DNA of 64,000 nt from Paenibacillus sp. FSL R5-0912 (GTDB taxonomy: Bacteria; Bacillota; Bacilli; Paenibacillales; Paenibacillaceae): positions 5,518,001 to 5,582,000 of the forward strand of contig NZ_CP009282.1 in NCBI RefSeq assembly GCF_000758605.1. Reading direction: 5' to 3'. The first letter of the stretch is position 1. Each line of letters starts with the position of its first letter. The translations under genes were made by a program, and so were the position numbers. Below, piece by piece: positions 17,160-24,805 of this stretch. The notes below the pieces were generated by a model, which was given only the letters and a program-made list of their open reading frames with translations, did no database searches and had not been told where the DNA came from.

Positions 17160-18853
17160 GGTGTCTCAACTGCCTCAGCAACTTCTTTGGTGATTTCTTC
17201 TCCTCCGATGCTTTTCCAGGTCTCGACGAACTTGTCGAACTCTTCAAGCGGAGAAGTACCGGTGATGATTTTCAAAAAGGTTTCGTTTTCGAGTTTTTCC
17301 AGATTGGCTCCCTTTTTGAGCATGGCATCCGTCTTGCCGTAGAAAATAGGCTCCACCTTCACAATTTCTTTCGCTCCGGTGATGGAGGCCGCTGTATAGA
17401 AGGCGAGTGAATCCGCATAAGCGGGAATGTCCTGTTTCGGATTTTCATTATTCTTCAATACGGCCTTGACTCTTGGCAGGATACGGGCCGGCAAACCGTC
17501 CAGCTTCTTATCCTGAATCGCCTTCTCATAAATCGGAACATCGCGTGCCAGGGAATCCTGATAATCCAGCTGCACATTGATCGGGTAATTGAGCCAGCCC
17601 ACACCCAAATCCTTATACAGCTCCTGCGCCACCGGATCAATCAGGCGGATACCTTCATACTCCACACTGAGCATTTTCAAGGCGGCTTCCGGATGCTCTG
17701 CCTTTTTGTTCACCACAAGGAAGGTTCCGGACGGTGTGGAAGGCACGATATTCCGTTTGCCGTCCCCGTCCAGCGGTACTGCCAGCGGAACCCAGTCCGC
17801 TTCCGGATTGGCTTTCACTGCATCAGACAACGCCCAGCCTCCGAACCAGGGGGCAAACAGGATGCCTGCCCGGCCGCCGGACACCAGCCCGGCATTATCC
17901 TCGTATTTCCGGGTCAAAAACTCTTTGTCGATCAACCCGTCCGCATACATCTCTCTCAGCTCGGAGAGCGCCTGCTTGGTCTCTGGAGTCGTGGAACCGT
18001 AAATGATGTTTCCGCCCTCATCCTTGAACCAATTCTTTGGATAGGCATGATTGGCATTAAAGATCGGATCGAAGGTGAAGAAGCCACCGTCTGCGACCAC
18101 CGTTTTATCGCCAAGAAGACCAACGGTATCCGCTTTCCCGTTTCCGTCAGGGTCCTGCTCCTTGAACGCTTTAATAACAGTCTTAACCTCATCCATCGTA
18201 CGAGGCGCCTCAAGCTTCAGCTTGGTCAGCCAATCCTGGCGTATCCACAGGAGCTGGTAATTACCGTCGATATTGGTATTGGGCAGTGCCATCAGCTTGC
18301 CGTCAATTCTTCCCGTATTCAGCACCCGGTCTCCCGTATAGGAGCTGTAATAATCTTTGATCAGCGGAGAGGCATATTGATCGTATAATTCGGTCAGATC
18401 AGCCAGCATACCCGCTTTGGCCATTCTCTTGAACTGCTGCTCATCCACCACCAGAATGTCAGGCAGGGAATTGCTTGAGATTGCCAGGGTAACCTTCTGG
18501 TTGTAGGCGTCCAGGTCCTCCACCGAGAAATCGTATTTCACTTTTACGTTCAGGCGGTCCTCAACATATTTCAGATACTTGTTATTCTCAAGCGTATCTC
18601 CTGCCGGCAGATTGTTCCCTGATACCCCCTGTCTCCCCAGAGACACGGTAACGGGTTCTTCATATTTGCTGAAGGGTCCATCGTTCTCCTTGGCGGTGGC
18701 GGATGGTTCATTGCCTCCGGCATTCGTGGATTCACTGCCGGCGGGCGCAGCAGCCTTCTCCTCCTTTGGACTGCTGCCGCAAGCTGCCAGCAATCCAAGC
18801 ATCATCACCATGGACAGCAGCAAAGCCATAACACGAATTTTCTTCAATCTCAT
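17156..18853 (-). CDS. LplA/YtcQ-type extracellular solute-binding lipoprotein
   Basis: About 565 residues from the ATG at 18853, chosen because GGGAGGGG lies just upstream and the signal peptide then starts correctly (MRLKKIRVMALLLSM, lipobox LLAAC). Acidic and Ala/Gly-rich linker, then a large binding domain with 'EEPVTVSLGRQG', 'DPDGNGKADTVGLLGD', 'WALSDAVKANPEADWVPL' and 'DEFDKFVETWKSIGG'-like ends as in the long oligosaccharide or rhamnogalacturonan-type binding proteins of Bacillota. First gene of the lpl-type operon and preceded by a promoter with a cre site. The ligand is not known; the neighbouring mannose-type enzymes make a mannoside plausible. Confidence 0.9.
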   Translation of the reverse strand: MRLKKIRVMALLLSMVMMLGLLAACGSSPKEEKAAAPAGSESTNAGGNEPSATAKENDGPFSKYEEPVTVSLGRQGVSGNNLPAGDTLENNKYLKYVEDRLNVKVKYDFSVEDLDAYNQKVTLAISSNSLPDILVVDEQQFKRMAKAGMLADLTELYDQYASPLIKDYYSSYTGDRVLNTGRIDGKLMALPNTNIDGNYQLLWIRQDWLTKLKLEAPRTMDEVKTVIKAFKEQDPDGNGKADTVGLLGDKTVVADGGFFTFDPIFNANHAYPKNWFKDEGGNIIYGSTTPETKQALSELREMYADGLIDKEFLTRKYEDNAGLVSGGRAGILFAPWFGGWALSDAVKANPEADWVPLAVPLDGDGKRNIVPSTPSGTFLVVNKKAEHPEAALKMLSVEYEGIRLIDPVAQELYKDLGVGWLNYPINVQLDYQDSLARDVPIYEKAIQDKKLDGLPARILPRVKAVLKNNENPKQDIPAYADSLAFYTAASITGAKEIVKVEPIFYGKTDAMLKKGANLEKLENETFLKIITGTSPLEEFDKFVETWKSIGGEEITKEVAEAVETP

Positions 18854-18874
18854 AGATGCCCCTCCCGAATCTTT

Positions 18875-18904
18875 ATTATAAAACGCTTTCATGCTTACAG
18901 TTAA
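18875..18904 (-). promoter_or_regulatory. Promoter with overlapping cre site upstream of the lpl-type operon
   Basis: Minus strand: TTAACT, 18 bases, then a perfect TATAAT at 18875-18880, about 22 bases before the start codon. The stretch ATGAAAGCGTTTTA at 18879-18892 fits the cre consensus WTGAAARCGYTTWN at every position and sits between the -35 and -10 elements. CcpA binding there would repress transcription when preferred sugars are present. Confidence 0.75.
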
Positions 18905-19011
18905 ATTGTAAATTAGCGCGGGATGGAGTGATATCATAATTTTTTTGGATTTGCGTCAAATAATTTGGAACAACAAGCAGACCGGTTAGATCCATAAGCA
19001 AAATTCACACC

Positions 19012-19035
19012 AAACAGCCCTACAAACTAGGGCTG
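19012..19035 (-). terminator. Hairpin after the YesN-type regulator gene
   Basis: Minus strand arms CAGCCCTA and TAGGGCTG around a five-base loop, followed by TTTGGTGTG. The T-tract is short, so termination may be partial. It lies about 30 bases after the regulator stop. Confidence 0.6.
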
Positions 19036-19064
19036 CAGCTTCGGTGATTACTCCTGAAATGATC

Positions 19065-20597
19065 CTATTCGTCCAGCATTTCACGGTATTTCTGCGGACT
19101 GATTCCGTAATATTTCTTAAAGGTCAGGCAGAAGTAGGAGGAGCTCCAATAGCCGACATTCTCAGCGATATCGACGATCTTCATATTGGTGCTGCCCAGT
19201 AGATGCTGTGCACGTTCCAGACGCTGCAGGGTGATGAATTTGATCAGGCTTTGCCCGGTTTCTTTCTTGAACACATGGCTCAGATAGGTCGGATTGAGCG
19301 ATACCCGTCCGGCGATGGCCTCCAGACTGAGATCATCCCTGAAATCCTTCTCCACAATTCTGATGACTTGCTGTACAAGATGGCGTTTGCTTTCACCTTG
19401 AGCGCCGCCCTCCGGTTCAATCTCAGAGAGTGCCTGCAGCAGCACTTCCTTCACATCGAGAATGGAATCGCTTTTGAAAATACGCTCCACCGTTTGCTGA
19501 AAATCGGTTTTCTGCCTGCGGCCCGATTGTTCAAACGCATTTCTCACCAGGTCGGAACATAGATACTTGACGTATATCGCGGAGGAGCTTCCATTTCTGC
19601 TCAAGTGATTGAACAGAAGCTCAATGCTTCTGGAAGCGCCCGCATGCTCTCCGAGATTAATAAACTGGTTGATGTCCGCAATCAGCGTCTCGGCGCTGAC
19701 AATATCCGGGATACGGCCTGCAAAGTCATCCCCGGCAAACAGTACCACCGTATCCTCAAAAAAGAATTTATAGTCCAAGGTTTGCTCCATCTGCTCGTAG
19801 CAGGCTGAAATCTCCTGCCAATCGGAGATCACCGGACTGAATACGATGCAGCAATGCCGGTAAAACCGTTCCGCGATCCGCTCTGCCATCCGTTCGCTCA
19901 TGCCCCTGATCTTCTCCCGGCCGCCACTGGGCGGGCAAGGGACAATCAGCACACTTTGATATTCATTCAAATTCAGCAGTTCATATTCACCGGCTGTGAG
20001 CTGTTGCACCGTTTCCTCAAAAGCCTCGTAATTGCGGTCAAAATAACGCTCTTTGAAATCAATCAGCATTAGCGCAGCCGTCCCCCCTCCAAAGGGCAGC
20101 GTGCCAGCATCGCTGATGACATTAACCCCGTTCAGCAAATCTGTCAGCCACTTCTCCTTCTCATATTCCAGACCCTTTTGATACCCCTGCATAATTTCGG
20201 CAGTGCGCAGCTGCTGCGTTGCCTTATCGGCACATTTCTGCATCACACCGGACATGACCCCGGCGAACTCATCCATATCAATCGGCTTCAGCAGATAACT
20301 GGAAGCATTGGTGTACAAAGCCCGCCTTGCATAGTCAAATTCCCCGTAAGCACTGTATATAATTATTTCCAGGGATGGCTGCGCCAGGCTTGCCTGCTCT
20401 GCCAGCTCCAGTCCGCCCATAAATGGCATTTTGATATCTGTGAGCAGAATGTCCACCGGGTTCAGGCGAAGATACTCCAGCGCCTTCTCCCCGTTCTCTG
20501 CTTCGATGACGTGAAGCTCATACTTCATTTCGGCTATCAGCCCTCTGATACCGTCCCGTTCAATTTTCTCATCATCCACAATCAATATGGTATACAT
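19065..20597 (-). CDS. YesN-family AraC-type response regulator
   Basis: 510 residues: N-terminal receiver (VDDE pair, phospho-acceptor Asp54 in 'ILLTDIKMPFMGG', 'YSAYGEFDYARRAL' and 'LLKPIDMDEF'), a long central region, and a C-terminal AraC double helix-turn-helix ('LEAIAGRVSLNPTYLSHVFKKE', 'IVDIAENVGYWSSSYFCLTFKK'). Start at 20597 is preceded by GGAGGG. Placed immediately upstream of the transporter operon, it is the expected partner of the YesM-type kinase at 13552-15222 and an activator of the lpl-type genes. Confidence 0.92.
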   Translation of the reverse strand: MYTILIVDDEKIERDGIRGLIAEMKYELHVIEAENGEKALEYLRLNPVDILLTDIKMPFMGGLELAEQASLAQPSLEIIIYSAYGEFDYARRALYTNASSYLLKPIDMDEFAGVMSGVMQKCADKATQQLRTAEIMQGYQKGLEYEKEKWLTDLLNGVNVISDAGTLPFGGGTAALMLIDFKERYFDRNYEAFEETVQQLTAGEYELLNLNEYQSVLIVPCPPSGGREKIRGMSERMAERIAERFYRHCCIVFSPVISDWQEISACYEQMEQTLDYKFFFEDTVVLFAGDDFAGRIPDIVSAETLIADINQFINLGEHAGASRSIELLFNHLSRNGSSSAIYVKYLCSDLVRNAFEQSGRRQKTDFQQTVERIFKSDSILDVKEVLLQALSEIEPEGGAQGESKRHLVQQVIRIVEKDFRDDLSLEAIAGRVSLNPTYLSHVFKKETGQSLIKFITLQRLERAQHLLGSTNMKIVDIAENVGYWSSSYFCLTFKKYYGISPQKYREMLDE

Positions 20598-20630
20598 AGA
20601 GTTCCCTCCTGATCTCTGATAGAATCAAAA

Positions 20631-20644
20631 GCAAACGTTTTCTA
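20631..20644 (-). promoter_or_regulatory. Possible cre-like site between divergent regulator genes
   Basis: Minus strand TAGAAAACGTTTGC fits the cre consensus at 12 of 14 positions. It lies in the 82-base gap between the YesN-type gene and the plus-strand AraC gene. The fit is imperfect and no flanking promoter elements were assigned. Confidence 0.35.
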
Positions 20645-20679
20645 TTCGTTGAAGCCTTTCATGATGAGGAGGTCCCGCC

Positions 20680-21576
20680 ATGCGTCAGGCGTACCGGAAA
20701 GCCAATGCACTTCTCAATCAGCATATCTCAAATCTCAGTGACGGACAAACCTCATTTCATATCCACTACTGGGGCTTCATGCCGAATCATTATAATAATT
20801 CCCTCCACCGCCATTCTTTTTTTGAAATCTGCTATGTCCAGCAAGGCACGGGCTCTTACCTGGATGACGATGTCCTCTACCCCCTGGAGCCGGGAGCCCT
20901 GTTCTGCTCGCGCCCAGGTATCTGGCACCAGATCCGCAGCGAGCAGGGGCTCGTTCTGTTCTTCATCGCCTTTGAAATTGACGAATCCCGGACCCCTGCG
21001 GCTTGCCGCAAGCTGTTTCAGGATATCACCGCCAGTGGACAAGCCATAGCCTCGCATGAGAATGCCGCGCTTTCTGCCCGAATCTGGCTTACCCTCTTCA
21101 GTCTTGCCGAAAGCGAGGCTGCAGTGTCCAGGCTGCCGATGAACCATCTGGCGCTTGCCCTGCTGCATTCTTTCACGCAGGCGTTCTCTCCCGAATCTAA
21201 TCCGCAGGCCGGAGCCATGGAGGAAGTCAGCGGGGAGCACCGCCATTTTGAGCGGGCCAAGCTTTATATCCGCGACAATTTGTCCTCCCCACTGCAGATG
21301 GCCCAGGTTGCCCGGGAACTGGATATTTCCCCGCGCCATCTGTCGAGAATCTTCCAGGTTCGGCTGGGCCAGACTTTTGTCCATTATATTCAGGAACGGA
21401 GAATCCAACAAGCCAAGGATTTGCTGCTGCACACCGATCTCCCCATCAAAGACATCGCCGAGCGCTGCGGCTTCGAATCTGTGCACTATTTTACACGCGT
21501 GTTCACCAAACAGCTGGGTGTCTCCCCCGCCCGGTTCCGCAGACTGCAGTTTGCGGACGGAAGGCAAAACCTGTAG
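20680..21576 (+). CDS. AraC-family transcriptional regulator with cupin sensor domain
   Basis: 298 residues. N-terminal AraC_binding cupin ('NNSLHRHSFFEICYVQQGTGSY', 'PLEPGALFCSRPGIWHQI') and C-terminal AraC helix-turn-helix pair ('MAQVARELDISPRHLSRIFQV', 'IKDIAERCGFESVHYFTRVF'). The start has GAGGAGG eight bases upstream. Divergent from the YesN-type gene and followed closely by the isomerase and kinase genes, which it probably regulates in response to a sugar. Confidence 0.9.
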   Translation: MRQAYRKANALLNQHISNLSDGQTSFHIHYWGFMPNHYNNSLHRHSFFEICYVQQGTGSYLDDDVLYPLEPGALFCSRPGIWHQIRSEQGLVLFFIAFEIDESRTPAACRKLFQDITASGQAIASHENAALSARIWLTLFSLAESEAAVSRLPMNHLALALLHSFTQAFSPESNPQAGAMEEVSGEHRHFERAKLYIRDNLSSPLQMAQVARELDISPRHLSRIFQVRLGQTFVHYIQERRIQQAKDLLLHTDLPIKDIAERCGFESVHYFTRVFTKQLGVSPARFRRLQFADGRQNL

Positions 21577-21687
21577 CCAAACCGCCAAATGTCCGGATTG
21601 TACAAAAAATCAGACGCCCTTTCCAAAGAAAAACCCAGCCTTACTCCTTACAATGGTTGTAAACCTTTAGAAGGAGTGAGTGCCAAA

Positions 21688-23514
21688 ATGTTTGAGAAAC
21701 GACCGGTCAACCTTGTACGCAGTCCCCTCCCTGTTCCGCAGGATGGCTTACACTTGCCTGAACCCCCTGCGGTGCTCCGGGAAGGTTATTCCGCAATTGC
21801 CGCCTCCCTGCTTCAACTCGCCGGTGAGAAGGGAAGCGGCAGGCGGTATGTTGCTTTTGACGGAACACATGGCGCCCCGTTTCAGGCTGTTCTGCAAAAA
21901 GCCGTCGATGCCCTGGAGCAAGGGGGCCATTCGGTGACCCTCATTGGCTCGGGCAGCTATCTCAAGACGAGCGAAGAGCTGCGGACACATTTTGCCGCCA
22001 ATATTACGGATAACCGCGCCTTTGGTTATTTTACAGAGGGTAGCCTGGAGGACTATTTCCGGGCCGGGGCCAGGGAAGAAGCCGCCCGCAGGCTGGATGA
22101 AGCGGCGCCGGGTACGGATCGGGCTTCATTCTGCATTGTTTTTGGCCCGGGGGCTTACTGGCTTGGAGAGGGCCGGTTCGATCTTTCCTATTATCTGGAT
22201 GTCTCGCGTGAATACCAGCAGGCCGGCCACCGGCAGGAGCTGCTCAATTTCGGACTCAACTGGAACCGGGATGCCGTGGAGAAATATAAAATCGCCCTTT
22301 TCGTAGAATGGCCCATTCTGGAAACGTACCGTAAACAAATCTTGGAGCAAATGGACTATTATATTGACCTGAATCAGCCGAAAAATCCGGTCATGACACC
22401 AGTGCCGGCCTTGCGCCATATGATTTCGGAGATCGCTAAGTCGCCGCTGCGGGTGAAGCCCTTTTATGCACCGGGAGTATGGGGCGGGCAATTCCTCAAA
22501 CAACTGGCTGATCTGCCGGAAGAATGGGTGAATTGTGCCTGGAGCTTTGAGCCGATTGCCCCGGAGAATTCAATCCTTTTGGATTATGAAGGCAAGCAGA
22601 TAGAGATTCCCTTTCTGCTGGTCATGCAGAATGAACATACAACGATCCTGGGGGAACGGCTGACCGGCTTGTTCGGAGATTATTTCCCGATCCGCTTCAA
22701 CTATCTGGACACGATGGACGGGGACAACTTATCCTGCCAGGTCCACCCCACCCAGGACTATATCCGCAGCCGGTTCAATGAATTCATGGCCCAGCAGGAA
22801 TCCTATTACATCATGGAGCAGCAGGGAGATTCCGGAGTATATCTGGGACTTACGGAGGCCTGCTCACCGGAGCAGTTCCGCCATGATGTGCTTAAGGCCC
22901 AGCAGACGGGTATCCCGCTGCCGCTGACCGATTATGTGAACCGTTACGAATCACGGAAGGGAGATCTGTTCCTGATCCCTCCCGGAACGGTTCATTCCGC
23001 TGGAAAAGACAATCTGGTGCTGGAGGTTTCTTCGACCACCTGGTGGTTTACCTTTAAAATCTATGACTTTCTGCGCAAGGACCTGGATGGCAAACCCCGC
23101 CCGATCAATATGGACTACGCCTTCGATAATATTGACTTCACCAAGAAGACCGCCTGGGTTGAAGATCAGCTCATGCCCTCACCGGTACTTCTCCACCAGC
23201 AGGGTGAGAATGAAGAATATGTCCTGGGCCAACGCGCCGATTTGCTGTTCTATGTTCACCGGCTCCACCTGCGGGACCGGTGGCGCGATCATACACATGG
23301 CGAAATGACCATGTATAATCTGGTTGAAGGAGAGGCCGTGCGGATTGTCTCTGCTGCGGACGAAGCGGTGTTTGTTGAACTGCACTACGCCGAATCTTAT
23401 ATTCTCCCGGCTGTGCTTGGCGGATATACGATCATCAATCTGGGCTCAGCCCCCTGCAGACTGATCAAAGCTGGTGTCTCCAAAGCATGGGATGTGAGTT
23501 TCCTTGAGCCGTAA
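21688..23514 (+). CDS. Class I mannose-6-phosphate-isomerase-like protein with N-terminal kinase-like domain
   Basis: About 608 residues from the ATG at 21688, chosen because AGAAGGAG lies ahead of it; a longer frame from 21589 lacks a ribosome site. The C-terminal half (from about 260) has type I phosphomannose isomerase features: 'YAPGVWGGQFLKQ', the zinc-site motif 'CQVHPTQDYI', 'RKGDLFLIPPGTVHSAG', and a C-terminal cupin. The N-terminal 250 residues resemble a nucleoside-kinase-like fold ('RYVAFDGTHGAPFQAVLQKAV', 'SYYLDVSREYQ') but the P-loop Gly-Lys-Ser is absent, so it is probably not an active kinase. Standard ManA is about 320 residues. Overlaps the ROK gene by 11 bases, indicating a two-gene unit for converting a mannose-type sugar to fructose 6-phosphate. 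Confidence 0.8.
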   Translation: MFEKRPVNLVRSPLPVPQDGLHLPEPPAVLREGYSAIAASLLQLAGEKGSGRRYVAFDGTHGAPFQAVLQKAVDALEQGGHSVTLIGSGSYLKTSEELRTHFAANITDNRAFGYFTEGSLEDYFRAGAREEAARRLDEAAPGTDRASFCIVFGPGAYWLGEGRFDLSYYLDVSREYQQAGHRQELLNFGLNWNRDAVEKYKIALFVEWPILETYRKQILEQMDYYIDLNQPKNPVMTPVPALRHMISEIAKSPLRVKPFYAPGVWGGQFLKQLADLPEEWVNCAWSFEPIAPENSILLDYEGKQIEIPFLLVMQNEHTTILGERLTGLFGDYFPIRFNYLDTMDGDNLSCQVHPTQDYIRSRFNEFMAQQESYYIMEQQGDSGVYLGLTEACSPEQFRHDVLKAQQTGIPLPLTDYVNRYESRKGDLFLIPPGTVHSAGKDNLVLEVSSTTWWFTFKIYDFLRKDLDGKPRPINMDYAFDNIDFTKKTAWVEDQLMPSPVLLHQQGENEEYVLGQRADLLFYVHRLHLRDRWRDHTHGEMTMYNLVEGEAVRIVSAADEAVFVELHYAESYILPAVLGGYTIINLGSAPCRLIKAGVSKAWDVSFLEP

Positions 23515-24442
23515 TATTGTACTTGCGCTGGATGTGGGCGGAACCTTTATTAAGACCTGCGTGCTGGAGGACGGCCTTCCACTGCAAGGCAGTGAAATGG
23601 AGTTTCCCGCCCTGGCTGACCGGGACCGGGAAACGATCCTTGACCATTTTATATCTATCTTTCAGGCCCAGTACGACCTGTATCAGCACCAGCGCCGGGA
23701 CGCGGTAACGGACTGCCTCTATCATATCGGGATGGCCTTTCCCGGCCCCTTCGATTACAGGCAGGGTATTTGCCTTATTCAGGGGCTCGGCAAATTCGAG
23801 GCGATTTACGGGCTGAATCTGCTCCATGCCTTCCGTGAACGCTGGCCCGCAGGCAGCTCCGGGAAGGCCGGCCCGCTGCCGGACATGGATATCCGCTTCG
23901 AGAATGACGCCCGCCTGTTTGCGCTTGGTGTCAGCGCCGAGTTCCCCCGGGCGCGGTTCATTGCCTTGACGCTCGGAACCGGCCTGGGCTCCGCCTTCAT
24001 CGACAGCTCCCGGATCATGGAATCCGGACCGGGTATCCCGCCGAACGGCTGGTTGTATGACCAGCCCTATCTTGACGGCAGGGCGGATGACCTGTTCTCC
24101 AGGAGAGGCATCCTGAAGCTGGCCCGTGAAGCGGGCATTCTGGAGACGGCTACGGATGTGAAGGAGCTTGCTCATGAAGCCAGGCAGGGGAACGCTTCCG
24201 CGCGCGGGGTATTCGCCGAATTCGGAGCCCGGCTCGGAGAGCTGCTCCAGCCTTATGTGGACGGCTACCGTCCTGACTTCATCATGCTGGGCGGGCAAAT
24301 CTCCAAAAGCCATGACCTGTTCGGCCCTGCCTTGCTGAACCGCTTGCAGAGCTCTTCTTCCCCTGCCTTGACGGTCCGCACGGCAGAGCATGTGCTTGCC
24401 TATACCTTCCGCGGCATTGCCCGGATGTTCAGCGAGGTATAG
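23504..24442 (+). CDS. ROK-family sugar kinase-like protein
   Basis: 312 residues with the ROK ATP motif 'VLALDVGGTFIKTCVLEDG', 'GMAFPGPFDYRQGI', 'ENDARLFALG' and 'LTLGTGLGSAFI'. It starts at TTG 23504 inside the end of the isomerase gene. The usual CxCGxxGCxE zinc-binding motif of ROK kinases is absent from the corresponding region, so substrate range may differ from glucokinase or fructokinase. In context it would phosphorylate a hexose (mannose-type) before isomerisation. Confidence 0.85.
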   Translation: MSRNIVLALDVGGTFIKTCVLEDGLPLQGSEMEFPALADRDRETILDHFISIFQAQYDLYQHQRRDAVTDCLYHIGMAFPGPFDYRQGICLIQGLGKFEAIYGLNLLHAFRERWPAGSSGKAGPLPDMDIRFENDARLFALGVSAEFPRARFIALTLGTGLGSAFIDSSRIMESGPGIPPNGWLYDQPYLDGRADDLFSRRGILKLAREAGILETATDVKELAHEARQGNASARGVFAEFGARLGELLQPYVDGYRPDFIMLGGQISKSHDLFGPALLNRLQSSSSPALTVRTAEHVLAYTFRGIARMFSEV

Positions 24443-24448
24443 GCGAGG

Positions 24449-24547
24449 GCTTCGCCATTGCTTCGTCATGTGCTTCGCCGGGCGTTTCGCCATGTGCATT
24501 CGCCATGTGCTTTCGCTGTGCGCTTTCGCCATGCCCTTCGTCGTTGC
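24449..24547. repeat. Degenerate 11-13-base tandem repeat
   Basis: About eight successive units built on the pattern GCTTTCGCCATGT directly after the ROK gene, with units of 11, 12 or 13 bases and scattered substitutions (for example GCTTCGTCATGT, GTTTCGCCATGT, GCATTCGCCATGT). Not in a reading frame of a credible gene. Each unit holds a short GGCGA/TCGCC-like symmetry. Confidence 0.7.
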
Positions 24548-24745
24548 ACCCGTCCAGCTCAGGATCACAAGTGGAAAAACGTATCTTAATTTGTCCATTT
24601 CCAGGGAATATACGGAAGCAAGTGGATAAACTACATCTGCTATTGTGCGTTTTCGCTGCTTGGGGTGAAATCGGAGAATTTAAGTGCTGTTTATCCAACT
24701 ACTGCCGCCGCAGGGCTCCATCGTCCATCAGCAAGTGTACAAAAT
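24548..24745. repeat. Possible interspersed non-coding repeat
   Basis: The gap after the tandem repeat contains no credible gene. Three places share a CAAGTG-led start (near 24570, 24623 and 24731, with GTGGAAAAAC, GTGGATAAAC and GTGTACAAAA following), which suggests a diverged multi-unit element. It resembles intergenic sequence I associate with Paenibacillus genomes; this was not checked by search. Confidence 0.4.
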
Positions 24746-24787
24746 CCAACTATTTCCGGTATCCGTTACAGCGAGAAATAGTTGGAT
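24740..24787 (-). terminator. Perfect 13-base inverted repeat, likely terminator of the second YesN-type gene
   Basis: Arms ATCCAACTATTTC and GAAATAGTTGGAT match perfectly around an 18-base loop. On the minus strand it is followed by TTTTG, about 20 bases after the regulator stop at 24806. The arms are A/T-rich and the T-tract short, so it may instead be part of the repeat element beside it. Confidence 0.5.
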
Positions 24788-24805
24788 CATGGTGAGGGCG
24801 CTAAC

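Noticed and set aside
20752..21588. 278-codon minus-strand frame opposite the AraC gene
   Set aside because: No ribosome site or family pattern; the plus-strand AraC protein has complete domains.
23465..24598. 377-codon minus-strand frame opposite the ROK gene
   Set aside because: Low-complexity translation, no ribosome site, and it lies against a well-formed kinase gene; it also runs into the tandem repeat.
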